From Hyphomicrobiales bacterium (lineage in GTDB: Bacteria; Pseudomonadota; Alphaproteobacteria; Rhizobiales; Beijerinckiaceae): a stretch of 12,694 nt of DNA. The notes beneath the pieces were generated by a model. It was not told where the DNA came from. It ran no database searches and saw only the letters and a program-made list of their open reading frames with translations. A program made the position numbers and the translations under genes. Location of the stretch: the NCBI GenBank assembly GCA_015655535.1, contig JAATEW010000113.1, forward strand, positions 1 through 12,694, read 5' to 3'. Positions 1 to 6,781 of the stretch are shown piece by piece. The first letter of the stretch is position 1. Each line of letters opens with the position of its first letter.

Positions 1-287
1 ATCGTGCTCGATGAAATATGCATCGCGCCTTTGGTGAGGCTCGCGAGAATGCCGCCGGCGCCATGTGTCACTTGCGTGACGGCTTCGTCATTGGCGAGCA
101 TGGTGAAGACCGCGTCGCCCTTGCAGGCCTCGGCCACACTTGCGGCGAGCTTCGCGCCCTCTTTGACAAGCGGCTCCGCCTTCGCCGCCGTGCGGTTATA
201 GACGGTGACCTCATGGCCGGCCTTAATCAGGTTCGCCGCGATGCCGCTGCCCATTTGTCCCAATCCGATAAAGCCGACCTTCATCAT
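1..287 (-). CDS. NAD(P)-dependent oxidoreductase, 3-hydroxyisobutyrate dehydrogenase / 6PGDH-like family (5' part only)
   Basis: The reverse strand reads MMKVGFIGLGQMGSGIAANL, the N-terminal Rossmann fold of the beta-hydroxyacid dehydrogenase family. GFIGLGQMG is the glycine-rich dinucleotide-binding turn. It is followed by AGHEVTVYNRT, where an Asn-Arg-Thr after the second strand usually points to NADP preference. A later strand reads DAVFTMLAND, and the fragment ends near HISSST, the start of the family's substrate-contact segment (usual form D-x-S-T). Only about 95 of the usual 290 or so residues lie in the window, so the catalytic lysine is not seen and the substrate cannot be named; tartronate semialdehyde, glyoxylate/succinic semialdehyde and 3-hydroxyisobutyrate enzymes share this start. 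The start at 287 (tandem ATG ATG, 284 also possible) has AAGGGG a few bases upstream. It is co-directional with the MFS gene, 71 bases apart. Confidence 0.88.
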   Translation of the reverse strand, partial: MMKVGFIGLGQMGSGIAANLIKAGHEVTVYNRTAAKAEPLVKEGAKLAASVAEACKGDAVFTMLANDEAVTQVTHGAGGILASLTKGAMHISSST

Positions 288-358
288 TTCACCCCTTCAA
301 GAAACTTAAGACGCATCACGTCGTATAAACGCATAAGTTGGCCGGCTGTTGCGTCATG

Positions 359-1576
359 TCAATTTGCGCTTTCGGTCATGGTTCGCCCCAAGACGGGACG
401 CGCCACCCCGCTTCGCCCGTCGAGCCAATGAGAATAGACACTGAGCATGAGCGCGGCGACGGCCAAAGCCACGCTGATCCAGGCGAGACTGTCATAGGCC
501 ACGCCATGGGTCAGCGCGACTCCCCCGATCCAAGCGCCGCTCGCATTGCCGAAATTAAACGCGCCTTGATTGATGGTCGATGCCAAATTGGGCGCGAAGG
601 TCGCCTCGTTCACCACCCGTATCTGCAAGGGCGATACAAGCGCGAAGACAAGCGCGCCCCAGATGAAAATCGTAATCGCGGCCGGCCAAACGGAAGCACT
701 CGTCTTGGTGAAGAGAATAAGCACGAGGATCAGCATCGCGAATATGCCGATGACCGCGGGCATCAGCTTCCAGTCGCCGAGCCGCCCGCCGATGAAATTG
801 CCGACGGTCAGCCCAACCCCGAACAAGAGCAGCATCAAGGTCACCGCATGCGGCGACATCCGCGTCACACTTTCAAGCAAGGGCGCGATATAGGTAAACG
901 TGCTGAAGAGGCTCGCGGAAGCCAGCACGCTGATCGCCATGGCGAGGATCACCTGCCGGCTTGCAAGCGAACGCAGCTCATGGACCAAATGAACCTGCGG
1001 ATTGGGAATGTCGCGCGGCAGCCGCGTGTAAAGCGCGACGCCCGCGGCAAGGCCTATCAGTACGACGGCGAAGAATGTGGTTCGCCAGCCGACCGCCTCG
1101 CCGAGCGCCGTGCCGAAAGGAACGCCGAGCACATTGGCAAGCGTCAAACCCGCGAACATCATGGCAATGGCCTGCGCCCTTTTGCGGACCGGCACGAGCG
1201 CCGCGGCGACAACCGAGCCGATGCCGAAAAAGGCGCCATGACAGAGCGCCGTCACGATGCGCGCCGCCATCAAAAGCCCATAGGTCGGCGCCAATGCGCA
1301 GAGGAGATTGCCGACGATGAAAACGCCCATCAGCAGGAGAAGCGTTTTGCGGCGATCCAAACTCGCCGTTGCAATGGCGAGGAAAGGCGAGCCGAAAGCG
1401 ACGCTCAAAGCATAGCCCGTGACCAGAAGACCGGCTTGCGGGATCGTTACCGCGAGATCGCTGGCGACATCGGGCAAGAGCCCCATGATCACGAATTCGG
1501 TCGTGCCTATGCCGAAGGAGGCCAAGGCCAGCGCCAGGAGCGGCGCGCGGCTGTTTGTTTCTTGAGTGATGGTCAT
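359..1576 (-). CDS. MFS transporter, DHA1 family, AraJ/YdhP-like efflux protein
   Basis: This is a polytopic inner-membrane protein of 405 residues from ATG 1576; a TTG at 1582 in frame would add two residues, and a stop lies just upstream. Length and about 12 hydrophobic segments fit the 12-helix DHA1 drug:proton antiporters. Recognisable pieces are FGIGTTEFVIMGLLP in helix 1, the loop 2-3 motif A remnant ending LDRRK, and INQGAFNFGNASGAWIGG near helix 11, a signature of the AraJ/YdhP/purine-efflux branch. The substrate cannot be read from sequence; E. coli relatives export sugars, purine ribonucleosides or drugs. No strong Shine-Dalgarno is visible before 1576. The gene lies 175 bases downstream of the LysR gene on the same strand and 71 bases before the oxidoreductase, so joint transcription is possible but unproven. 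A long open frame on the opposite strand is its GC-bias shadow. Confidence 0.9.
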   Translation of the reverse strand: MTITQETNSRAPLLALALASFGIGTTEFVIMGLLPDVASDLAVTIPQAGLLVTGYALSVAFGSPFLAIATASLDRRKTLLLLMGVFIVGNLLCALAPTYGLLMAARIVTALCHGAFFGIGSVVAAALVPVRKRAQAIAMMFAGLTLANVLGVPFGTALGEAVGWRTTFFAVVLIGLAAGVALYTRLPRDIPNPQVHLVHELRSLASRQVILAMAISVLASASLFSTFTYIAPLLESVTRMSPHAVTLMLLLFGVGLTVGNFIGGRLGDWKLMPAVIGIFAMLILVLILFTKTSASVWPAAITIFIWGALVFALVSPLQIRVVNEATFAPNLASTINQGAFNFGNASGAWIGGVALTHGVAYDSLAWISVALAVAALMLSVYSHWLDGRSGVARPVLGRTMTESAN

Positions 1577-1751
1577 GAGCAATGATCGGCCGGCACTCTA
1601 TGGCTCGATGCGCAATGCGCGACCTCGCGAAGGCGGCCAAGATCCCTTTGTTGAAGAGTCATAGTGAGATTGAGTCGTGAACGATACCTAGAGCGCCGCG
1701 CACGACAGGAAAATGGCTTTCGTGGCCTAGCCTCGCCTGCTCGCGCAATCT

Positions 1752-2654
1752 TTACCGCTTCGAACGCGACGCTTCTGTCGCAAATTCGCGCGCCAGAGCA
1801 AGCCAGGCGCTTGCTGCATGCGGCAAAAACGCGCCGCGACGCCAGATCAGAGCCATATGCCAATCGGTGCGAGGTTCTTTAAGCAAAATGCCGCGCACAG
1901 TCTCCGCACAGCGCTGCTTTGCGATCATGCGCGGCAAAAAAGCGACGCCGGCGCCGGCAGCGGCCAATTCGATGATGAAATCGATCTGGCTGCTGCGCGC
2001 CGCGACCGTTGGCTCGAACCCATGCTGCCGGCAGGCATCGAAAATGATTCTGTTGAGCGCGAAGCCCGATTCGAAAAGAATGAAAGGCATGTCTTTGAGC
2101 TGCGGCAGATCGATCGATTTTTGCCGCGCGAGCGCATGGCTGGCGGGAAGCAGAGCCATCAAAGGCTCGGTCGCAACATCCTGCCATTCGAAAGCATTGG
2201 ACACGGGCAGAAGCGAGGCGGCGAGATCGATTTCGCCGGCGAGCAAAATCTCTTCCAGCCGGTCGGCGCCATGTTCGACGAGACGGATGCCGACGCCGGG
2301 ATAGCGGCTGCGATAGGCGGCGAAAAGCGGCGCGAATAAAGTGCTGCTGCCGATCGGCGGAAGGCCGAGCCGCAAAGTGCCACGCTTCAAGCCGCGCAAT
2401 TCGTCAAGCTCGGCGACGAGATCGTCACGCTCAGCCAGCATTTTGAGCGCACGCCGGTAAACGATCTCGCCCGCCGCCGTAAGCGTGCTGCGGTGGCCGT
2501 TGCGGTCAAGCAGAGGAACACCGAGTTCGTCTTCGAGCTGCTTTACCGCCTTGCTGACGGTCGATTGCGTCGCAAACACCGCCTTCGCGGCTTGCGAAAA
2601 GCCGCCTTGGCGGATGACTTCGACGAAGGCACGCAAGGTTCGAAGCTCCATCAT
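1752..2654 (-). CDS. LysR-family transcriptional regulator (CidR/YwbI-like position)
   Basis: The 300-residue product is of standard LysR length. Residues 1-60 form the winged helix-turn-helix (MELRTLRAFVEVIRQGGFSQ, then TQSTVSKAVKQLEDELGVPL). A linker helix follows, then a periplasmic-binding-protein-like effector domain from about residue 90, including GTLRLGLPPIGSS and the late ELAAAGAGVAFLPRMIA typical of the family. The start is a tandem ATG at 2654/2651, read as MMELRT; the upstream GGAATA is only a weak ribosome site. The gene diverges from the cidA/lrgB operon starting at 2742. LysR regulators divergent from cidAB-type genes are known (CidR in Staphylococcus, YwbI with ywbHG in Bacillus), where acetate or pyruvate status is the signal. 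By analogy I infer that this protein controls 2742-4482. It could also act on the co-directional MFS gene; the effector is unknown. Confidence 0.93.
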   Translation of the reverse strand: MMELRTLRAFVEVIRQGGFSQAAKAVFATQSTVSKAVKQLEDELGVPLLDRNGHRSTLTAAGEIVYRRALKMLAERDDLVAELDELRGLKRGTLRLGLPPIGSSTLFAPLFAAYRSRYPGVGIRLVEHGADRLEEILLAGEIDLAASLLPVSNAFEWQDVATEPLMALLPASHALARQKSIDLPQLKDMPFILFESGFALNRIIFDACRQHGFEPTVAARSSQIDFIIELAAAGAGVAFLPRMIAKQRCAETVRGILLKEPRTDWHMALIWRRGAFLPHAASAWLALAREFATEASRSKR

Positions 2655-2741
2655 TATTCCATATCAGAATATATCTTATGCAATCAATTCATTTTACGAA
2701 TGCTTGGCCGCGACCTAGATCTGAGCGGAAAGAGGTCGCCG
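2655..2741. promoter_or_regulatory. Divergent promoter/operator region between the LysR gene and the cidA/lrgB operon
   Basis: These 87 bases separate two divergent starts. The stretch 2651-2700 is strikingly AT-rich against the GC-rich surroundings. An imperfect dyad spans 2660-2680: CATA at 2660-2663 faces TATG at 2677-2680, with further matching positions inside (12 of 20 arm positions agree). It does not give a clean T-N11-A LysR box in the expected register. On the minus strand TATATT is a fair -10 for the LysR gene, but no matching -35 is obvious. AAGAGG before ATG 2742 is the ribosome site of the cidA-like gene. Confidence 0.5.
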
Positions 2742-3152
2742 ATGTCTCCCCGCAAGCTTGCCATATGTCTCCGGCTGTTCGTTCATCGCAGCCGGCTCAC
2801 CCAGATCGGCCTTATCCTCGGCCTCTGGTTTGTCGGCGATGGATTGGCGCGGCTCACGCATCTGCCGGTCCCCGGCGGGATCATCGGCATGCTCATTCTG
2901 CTGGGGTTGATTGCAAGCGACCGGATCAGCCTTTCGAGCACGCGGCGCGGCGCCAATTGGTTTCTCGCCGAAATGCTTTTGTTCTTCGTACCGGCCTGTC
3001 TCGCCGTGCTCGCGCATCGCGAGCTCTTCGGTCTCACCGGCCTGAAGATTCTCACCGTGATTCTCGCGGGCACGTTGAGCGTGATGTTGACGACCGCCCT
3101 CGTCGTCGAAACTTTTTATCGCTGGAAATTGCGCGAGGAGATCGCACCATGA
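2742..3152 (+). CDS. CidA/LrgA family membrane protein
   Basis: This 136-residue hydrophobic protein has four predicted membrane segments, matching family size. Signature pieces are LPVPGGIIGMLILLGLI in helix 2, the most conserved CidA/LrgA motif, and EMLLFFVPACLAVL in helix 3. The family was first described as holin-like (murein hydrolase control in Staphylococcus). LrgA/CidA with LrgB/CidB homologues are now linked to pyruvate uptake or export in Bacillus and Streptococcus, and a plant LrgA-LrgB fusion moves glycolate/glycerate in plastids. The start ATG 2742 has AAGAGG about eight bases upstream and begins MSPRKLAICLRLF; the open frame continues upstream but has no better start there. The stop overlaps the next start (ATGA at 3149-3152), so translation of the pair is probably coupled. 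Whether it transports pyruvate, glycolate or something else is inference. Confidence 0.9.
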   Translation: MSPRKLAICLRLFVHRSRLTQIGLILGLWFVGDGLARLTHLPVPGGIIGMLILLGLIASDRISLSSTRRGANWFLAEMLLFFVPACLAVLAHRELFGLTGLKILTVILAGTLSVMLTTALVVETFYRWKLREEIAP

Positions 3153-3865
3153 GCATGCTCGCGCCGGTTTGGACTAATGGCTTCGCGCAGGCGCTTTTTT
3201 GGTCTGTCCTGACGATCGGATTCTATCTTGCCGCGAAGAGGCTTTACCGCCGCTGGACCTATTGGTGGATCAGCCCGCTCGTGCTGGCACCTGCCCTGCT
3301 GATCGCAGCCGTGTCCATCATGCACACGGGCTATCCCGATTATATTCGCGGGACGTCTTGGCTCGTCGCTCTGCTCGGACCGGCCACGGTTGCCTTCGCC
3401 GTTCCGATCTACGAGCAGCGCGCGTTGATCAAATCCTATTGGCCGATCCTTATGATCGGTGTGGTCGCCGGCAGCGTCACCGCCATGCTGACCGCCTGGG
3501 CGCTCGCAAATGCCCTCGGGCTCGACCGGACGCTCGAATTAAGCCTTCTGCCGCGCTCGATCAGCACGCCCTTTGCCATGGCGGTCTCGGGCGACATCGG
3601 CGGCCTCCCCGATCTGACAGCCCTCTTCGTTCTGATCACCGGCGTTTTCGGCGCGGCAGCAGGCGAAGTGCTGCTCGCGAAGCTCCCCATCCGCTCGACA
3701 TTGGCGCGCGGCGCGCTGTTTGGCACCGGCGCTCATGCCGCGGGCACGGCGAAGGCGCACGAGATCGGCCGCGAAGAAGGTTCGATCGCAGGCCTCGTCA
3801 TGGTGCTCATGGGGCTTTGCAATGTTCTCGCGGCGCCCGTTCTCGCCTATTGTCTCAATCCATGA
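3149..3865 (+). CDS. LrgB/CidB family membrane protein
   Basis: A 238-residue polytopic protein, the usual partner of CidA/LrgA and of typical LrgB length. Family motifs are clear: LLGPATVAFAVPIYEQ around residue 75-90, RSISTPFAMAVSGDIGG in the middle, and GTGAHAAGTAKAHEIGREEG followed by a hydrophobic C-terminal helix. The GPATVA and RS-x-(S/T)TP segments sit at the discontinuous helices thought to form the substrate path in this fold. The start ATG 3149 overlaps the cidA-like stop by ATGA and has GAGGAG eight bases upstream inside the preceding gene. The 3' end overlaps the next gene by ATGA as well, making a tight three-gene unit. Together the two membrane proteins most likely form a small-carboxylate (pyruvate or glycolate class) transporter; a holin-like role is the older alternative. 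Confidence 0.93.
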   Translation: MSMLAPVWTNGFAQALFWSVLTIGFYLAAKRLYRRWTYWWISPLVLAPALLIAAVSIMHTGYPDYIRGTSWLVALLGPATVAFAVPIYEQRALIKSYWPILMIGVVAGSVTAMLTAWALANALGLDRTLELSLLPRSISTPFAMAVSGDIGGLPDLTALFVLITGVFGAAAGEVLLAKLPIRSTLARGALFGTGAHAAGTAKAHEIGREEGSIAGLVMVLMGLCNVLAAPVLAYCLNP

Positions 3866-4482
3866 GCCCAAAAAGCGCCAAGCCAGCTAAAAGCCGCAAG
3901 GCTTCCGCGCGGTCGAATCCGCGCGGCGGATTCGAGGAGCTGCCTGCGCATAAGGCCTATCGGTTTCTTGAAGCCGGTCCGATCGTGATGGTCACAACCT
4001 CCGATAAGGGCAAGCCCAATATCATGACCATGGGCTTTCATATGATGATCCAGCATGACCCGCCGCTGATCGGCTGCGTCATCGGACCTTGGGATCATAG
4101 CTACAAGGCGCTGTGCGAAACCGGCGAATGCGTGATCGCGATCCCGACCGTCGATCTCGCGACAACCGTCGTCGACATCGGCAATTGTTCGGGCGCGGAC
4201 ATCGACAAGTTTTCGACCTTTCGCCTCACCGCCCTGCCCGCGCAAGACGTCGCCGCGCCACTGATCGCGGAATGCCTAGTCAATATCGAATGCAAAGTCG
4301 CCGACCGTGCGCTCGCCGGCCGCTACAATCTCTTCATCCTGGAGGCAGTGCGGATCTGGGTCGACCCGAACCGCAAGGAACGCCGCACGATGCACCATAA
4401 TGGCGACGGCACCTTCACGATCGATGGGCGGACGATCAATCTGCAAGAGCGCATGGTGCTCTGGAAGCAGTTTCAGGATTGA
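3862..4482 (+). CDS. Flavin-reductase-like, FMN-binding split-barrel protein (DIM6/NTAB-type)
   Basis: The 206-residue product starts with a basic, lysine/arginine-rich tail of about 25 residues, then enters a flavin reductase-like split barrel (GPIVMVTTSDKGKPNIMTMG, then PPLIGCVIGPWDHSYKALCETGECVIAIP). In this fold the first strands and the T-x-x-G-x-x-N-I-M-T segment contact FMN. GNCSGADIDKF and a late YNLFILEAVRIWVD strand match the same family. Members reduce FMN for partner monooxygenases or bind FMN without a known partner; no dedicated monooxygenase is visible nearby. The start ATG 3862 overlaps the lrgB-like stop by ATGA and has no clear Shine-Dalgarno, so translation probably depends on coupling; an internal start after the basic tail is possible but none stands out. 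A 10-bp perfect hairpin lies in codons 18-25. The domain call is firm; the reaction is not known. Confidence 0.85.
   Translation: MSPKSAKPAKSRKASARSNPRGGFEELPAHKAYRFLEAGPIVMVTTSDKGKPNIMTMGFHMMIQHDPPLIGCVIGPWDHSYKALCETGECVIAIPTVDLATTVVDIGNCSGADIDKFSTFRLTALPAQDVAAPLIAECLVNIECKVADRALAGRYNLFILEAVRIWVDPNRKERRTMHHNGDGTFTIDGRTINLQERMVLWKQFQD
3913..3935 (+). other. Perfect hairpin inside the 5' end of the flavin-reductase-like gene
   Basis: TCGAATCCGC at 3913-3922 is followed by the three-base loop GCG and its exact complement GCGGATTCGA at 3926-3935. This 10-bp perfect inverted repeat lies about 50 bases after the ATG at 3862, within coding sequence. It could hinder ribosomes or attenuate the third gene of the operon, or be a chance product of biased codons (Arg-Ser-Asn-Pro-Arg-Gly-Gly-Phe-Glu). 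Confidence 0.6.
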
Positions 4483-4568
4483 GCATCAGCCATCAAGGCG
4501 TTGCCTTGACCAAATTCGCCATCACCATCTCATAAGGCACCATGCCGATGACAGACTCGTGGAAGCAA

Positions 4569-4594
4569 GCCGGCACGTGACGGCAGGTTTTCTT
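4569..4594 (+). terminator. Possible intrinsic terminator after the cidA/lrgB/flavin-reductase operon
   Basis: A near-palindrome GCCG-G-CACGTG-A-CGGC spans 4569-4584 (one mismatched pair) and is followed by AGG and TTTTCTT on the plus strand. It lies about 90 bases past the stop at 4482 and just before the convergent DUF2336 stop, where a plus-strand terminator is expected. The stem is short, so the call is tentative. Confidence 0.35.
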
Positions 4595-4598
4595 GAGA

Positions 4599-5960
4599 TC
4601 ACGCCGCCAGCAATTCCGCTTCGAGCGCGGTGAAGTCGATCACGAAGGACGCTTGCGGCTCGACCTCCATCGGAATTTCGATCAAGGGCGCCGTGCCGCC
4701 CAAATCTTCGACGGGACCCAAATCCTCGCCGAGGTCGGCCAGCACCAGCACAGGCTCCTCGTCGATAACCGGCACGGAGTTCTCTTGCATCTGATCGAAG
4801 ACAATGGCGGGCGCAACCGGCATCTCCTGCAAGAATGTCGGCGTATCGAGACGCGCCTCTTCGCGCGCGGCCTCTGTCTCGAAGCGCCGCAGCACCGCGA
4901 AGAGCTTGTCGGTCAGCGCAGTGTTCGGGCTCTCGCAAGCCGTCAAAACCCGCTCGACCATCTGACGCGACAGACGCGCCGAGTCTGGATAGTCATGGCC
5001 GCAGACGCGCAAAGCTTCGAGCGCGGCACGAAACGCCGGCAATAATGTCTCGGGCAGGCCCGCCCTGCGATAGAGCGCCGCGAAACCGGCCGACATGCAG
5101 TCTCCGGCAAGACCGCGGACGCGGCTCATCGCCAGGCCGGATAATTCGCAAAGCGCGGCTTCGAACAGGCTCACATTGCCCGAGAGCAGCGCGCGCAGCA
5201 CAAGGCCCGCCGTCAATTGTCCGGAGGCGCGCAAATGCGCGACAAGTTTTTGCGGCCCATTGGCTTGCGCTTCGCTCGACACCGCGATGATGACATTGGC
5301 CTTCTCGCGCGCCTCGCGCGCCGCCCGCTCAGCCCGCTCAGTCGGCATCCAATTGCAATTGGTGACGAAGGCAAAGAGCGTCTTCGATGTCGCCGCGACA
5401 ATATCCGATAGCAGAGCCGCGGGAAGATGCGGTCGCGACAGCAGTGCCTCGCGCATTTCGCCGTCGTCGCCGAACCGTTCGACCATCCGGTGCATGGAAA
5501 ATTCCGGCAGATCGGCGCCGGGATTGATGGCAAGCGAGATCGCGGCCTCGCGCCCGCCCACTTCGGCAATGGCGGCGGCGACAGGCGCCGAAAGACGCGG
5601 CCGAAGCGCTATGGCCGATTGCGCGAAAGCATCGCCGATGGCGGCGCAATCGATCCGTTCGGAATCGCTCAGCAAAGGCGAGCGCCCGAGCACGATCGAG
5701 GAAATGTCGGATTGGTCGTCGGCGAGCGCGAGAACGATATGATGCGGCGCCTCCGCGGCGCTCGCAAAACTTTCGGCAAGCGCCCGGCGGACAAGCGGCG
5801 AAGCATCGTCCAGCAGGCTCGTCAAAGCCTGCTCGGCCTCCTGCCTCTCCTCATCGCCGAGATCCGCGTAAAGATAGGCCCTTGCCAGAGCGCTCGCCCC
5901 ATCAGCCCTTTGGCTGGCCGATGCGGTCTGCACCCATTGCATGAATTTCCGGACGATCAT
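4599..5960 (-). CDS. DUF2336 domain-containing protein
   Basis: The 453-residue soluble protein is rich in Ala, Leu, Glu and Arg, and appears almost wholly helical up to about residue 370. Its first 200 residues match the DUF2336 pattern I know from alphaproteobacteria: ARAYLYADLGDEERQEAEQA, then LLDDASPLVRRALAESFA, which resembles HEAT-type helical repeats, then DISSIVLGRSPLLSD. The C-terminal 80 residues are acidic and proline/valine rich (EEPVLVLADLGEDLG) and look disordered, ending DFTALEAELLAA. No signal peptide, membrane helix or catalytic motif is visible; helical repeats suggest protein binding, but the family function is not established. The start ATG 5960 is supported by GGAG seven bases upstream. 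A hairpin (5973-5993) ends one base before that ribosome site. The gene is transcribed toward the cidA/lrgB operon and has no evident operon partner. Confidence 0.85.
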   Translation of the reverse strand: MIVRKFMQWVQTASASQRADGASALARAYLYADLGDEERQEAEQALTSLLDDASPLVRRALAESFASAAEAPHHIVLALADDQSDISSIVLGRSPLLSDSERIDCAAIGDAFAQSAIALRPRLSAPVAAAIAEVGGREAAISLAINPGADLPEFSMHRMVERFGDDGEMREALLSRPHLPAALLSDIVAATSKTLFAFVTNCNWMPTERAERAAREAREKANVIIAVSSEAQANGPQKLVAHLRASGQLTAGLVLRALLSGNVSLFEAALCELSGLAMSRVRGLAGDCMSAGFAALYRRAGLPETLLPAFRAALEALRVCGHDYPDSARLSRQMVERVLTACESPNTALTDKLFAVLRRFETEAAREEARLDTPTFLQEMPVAPAIVFDQMQENSVPVIDEEPVLVLADLGEDLGPVEDLGGTAPLIEIPMEVEPQASFVIDFTALEAELLAA

Positions 5961-5972
5961 GTCGCGACTCCG

Positions 5973-5993
5973 GCGAAGCCACCTCGGCTTCGC
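5973..5993 (-). promoter_or_regulatory. Hairpin directly before the DUF2336 ribosome site
   Basis: GCGAAGCC at 5973-5980 and GGCTTCGC at 5986-5993 form a perfect 8-bp stem with a five-base loop. On the minus-strand transcript the hairpin ends one base before the GGAG (5971-5968) that serves the ATG at 5960. It could influence initiation; no evidence of regulation beyond position. Confidence 0.45.
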
Positions 5994-6080
5994 GCGGTAT
6001 GAGTTTCCGCGAACATGGTAAATGATGCTTTAAGACCGCCGGCTCAGCTCAAGTCCCACGGCTGAAGTTCTCGTTTTAAT

Positions 6081-6161
6081 GCATGATCTTGTGAGATCAG
6101 GCTCTTCGTTCTCGCATCATCTTGATCCGAAAAGTCTGCACCTTTTCGGGACGATGCTCTA
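6081..6161. repeat. Rhizobiales-type palindromic intergenic repeat, with a partial second copy
   Basis: CCGAAAAG at 6127-6134 and CTTTTCGG at 6142-6149 are perfect inverted arms around a seven-base loop. Outer arms GCATC (6114-6118) and GATGC (6153-6157) pair in the same order, and the unit ends GCTCTA. This layout matches a palindromic element I recall as abundant between genes in Rhizobiales genomes. A second, partial left arm, GCATGATCTTGT at 6081-6092, lies 33 bases before GCATCATCTTGA and forms its own small stem (TGATCT 6084-6089, AGATCA 6094-6099). The right edge reaches the nitroreductase stop codon (6159-6161). Confidence 0.65.
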
Positions 6162-6722
6162 AAACCTGGTCACGATGTCGGCGATCACCGGGCGCGGCCG
6201 GTCATCGCGTGGCCCCGGCGGCTTTCCGATATGGATGAAGCCCGCGATCTTTTCATTGGACGCCAGACCGAGCAACGCCAGAACCACCGGATCATAGGCA
6301 TACCATTCGGAGAGCCAGACGGTCGCAAAGCCCAGCGCATTGGCGGCGATCGTCAGATTCATGCAGACGGCGCCGCAGGTCATCACCTGCTCCCATTCCG
6401 GTATCTTTTCATGCGGTCCGGCGCGGCAGACGACCGCGATCACCAGCGGTGCCAGCGCCAAACGTTTGCGCTCTATGTCGAGTTTGACCTCGTCGGCTTC
6501 GGGATGCGCCTTGGCATAGATGTCGGCGATGATCCGGCCGGCGCGATGGCGAGCCTCGCCTTCGAACAGAATATAGCGCCAGGGTACGAGTTTACCGTGG
6601 TCCGGCACGCGCGAGGCGATTTTAAGCAAGGACTCGAGCTCTTGCGCGCTGGGGCCGGGCTCGGCGAGGCTTGCTGCCGGCGCGGACCGCCGTGTGGCGA
6701 GAAGTTCCAAGGTTTCATTCAT
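6159..6722 (-). CDS. Nitroreductase family protein, YdjA-like
   Basis: The 187-residue FMN-dependent nitroreductase-fold protein is the length of the short YdjA branch (about 183 residues in E. coli). Landmarks: MNETLELLATRRSAPAASL, where ATRRS is the FMN-phosphate-binding start; ASRVPDHGKLVPWRYILFEG, matching the YdjA region with PDH and PW; EKIPEWEQVMTCGAVCMNL; LGFATVWLSEWYAYDP; and EKIAGFIHIGKP near the end. Family members reduce nitro compounds or quinone-like acceptors with NAD(P)H, but the physiological substrate of the YdjA branch is unclear. I choose the start at 6722 because family members begin a few residues before the RRS motif; the open frame continues to 6827 but that extension has no family look. 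No Shine-Dalgarno precedes 6722, and its ATG overlaps the stop of a possible leader peptide. The last codon and stop lie in the flanking repeat. Confidence 0.9.
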   Translation of the reverse strand: MNETLELLATRRSAPAASLAEPGPSAQELESLLKIASRVPDHGKLVPWRYILFEGEARHRAGRIIADIYAKAHPEADEVKLDIERKRLALAPLVIAVVCRAGPHEKIPEWEQVMTCGAVCMNLTIAANALGFATVWLSEWYAYDPVVLALLGLASNEKIAGFIHIGKPPGPRDDRPRPVIADIVTRF

Positions 6723-6781
6723 GCCAAGTTCACGCGTTCCATGCGAAAAGATGCCAGATAGAACAGGGCTTTCTCCGGCAT
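6719..6781 (-). CDS. Possible 20-residue leader peptide coupled to the nitroreductase gene
   Basis: A short minus-strand frame, MPEKALFYLASFRMERVNLA, starts at ATG 6781 and stops at TGA 6721-6719, overlapping the nitroreductase ATG (6722-6720) as ATGA. GGAAGAGG at 6795-6788 lies six bases before the ATG, the best ribosome site in this stretch; the nitroreductase start itself has none. This suggests translational coupling through a leader. I know no homologue, the frame is open further upstream (to a TGA near 6820), and 20 codons can arise by chance, so the call rests only on the ribosome site and the overlap. Confidence 0.3.
   Translation of the reverse strand: MPEKALFYLASFRMERVNLA

Noticed and set aside
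307..334. Near-direct repeat TAAgACGCAT / TAAACGCAT before the oxidoreductase gene, considered as an operator
   Set aside because: Only two short copies with unequal sequence and no known matching regulator motif; too weak to call.
338..1585. Long open frame (415 codons) on the plus strand
   Set aside because: It lies exactly opposite the MFS transporter gene, is very rich in Arg, Glu, His and Asp, and has no domain-like pattern; it is an antisense shadow caused by GC-rich codon bias.
4493..4509. TCAAGGC-GTT-GCCTTGA hairpin just after the flavin-reductase-like stop, considered as a terminator
   Set aside because: The 7-bp stem is perfect, but neither strand has a T-tract after it; the structure at 4569-4594 with TTTTCTT is the better candidate.
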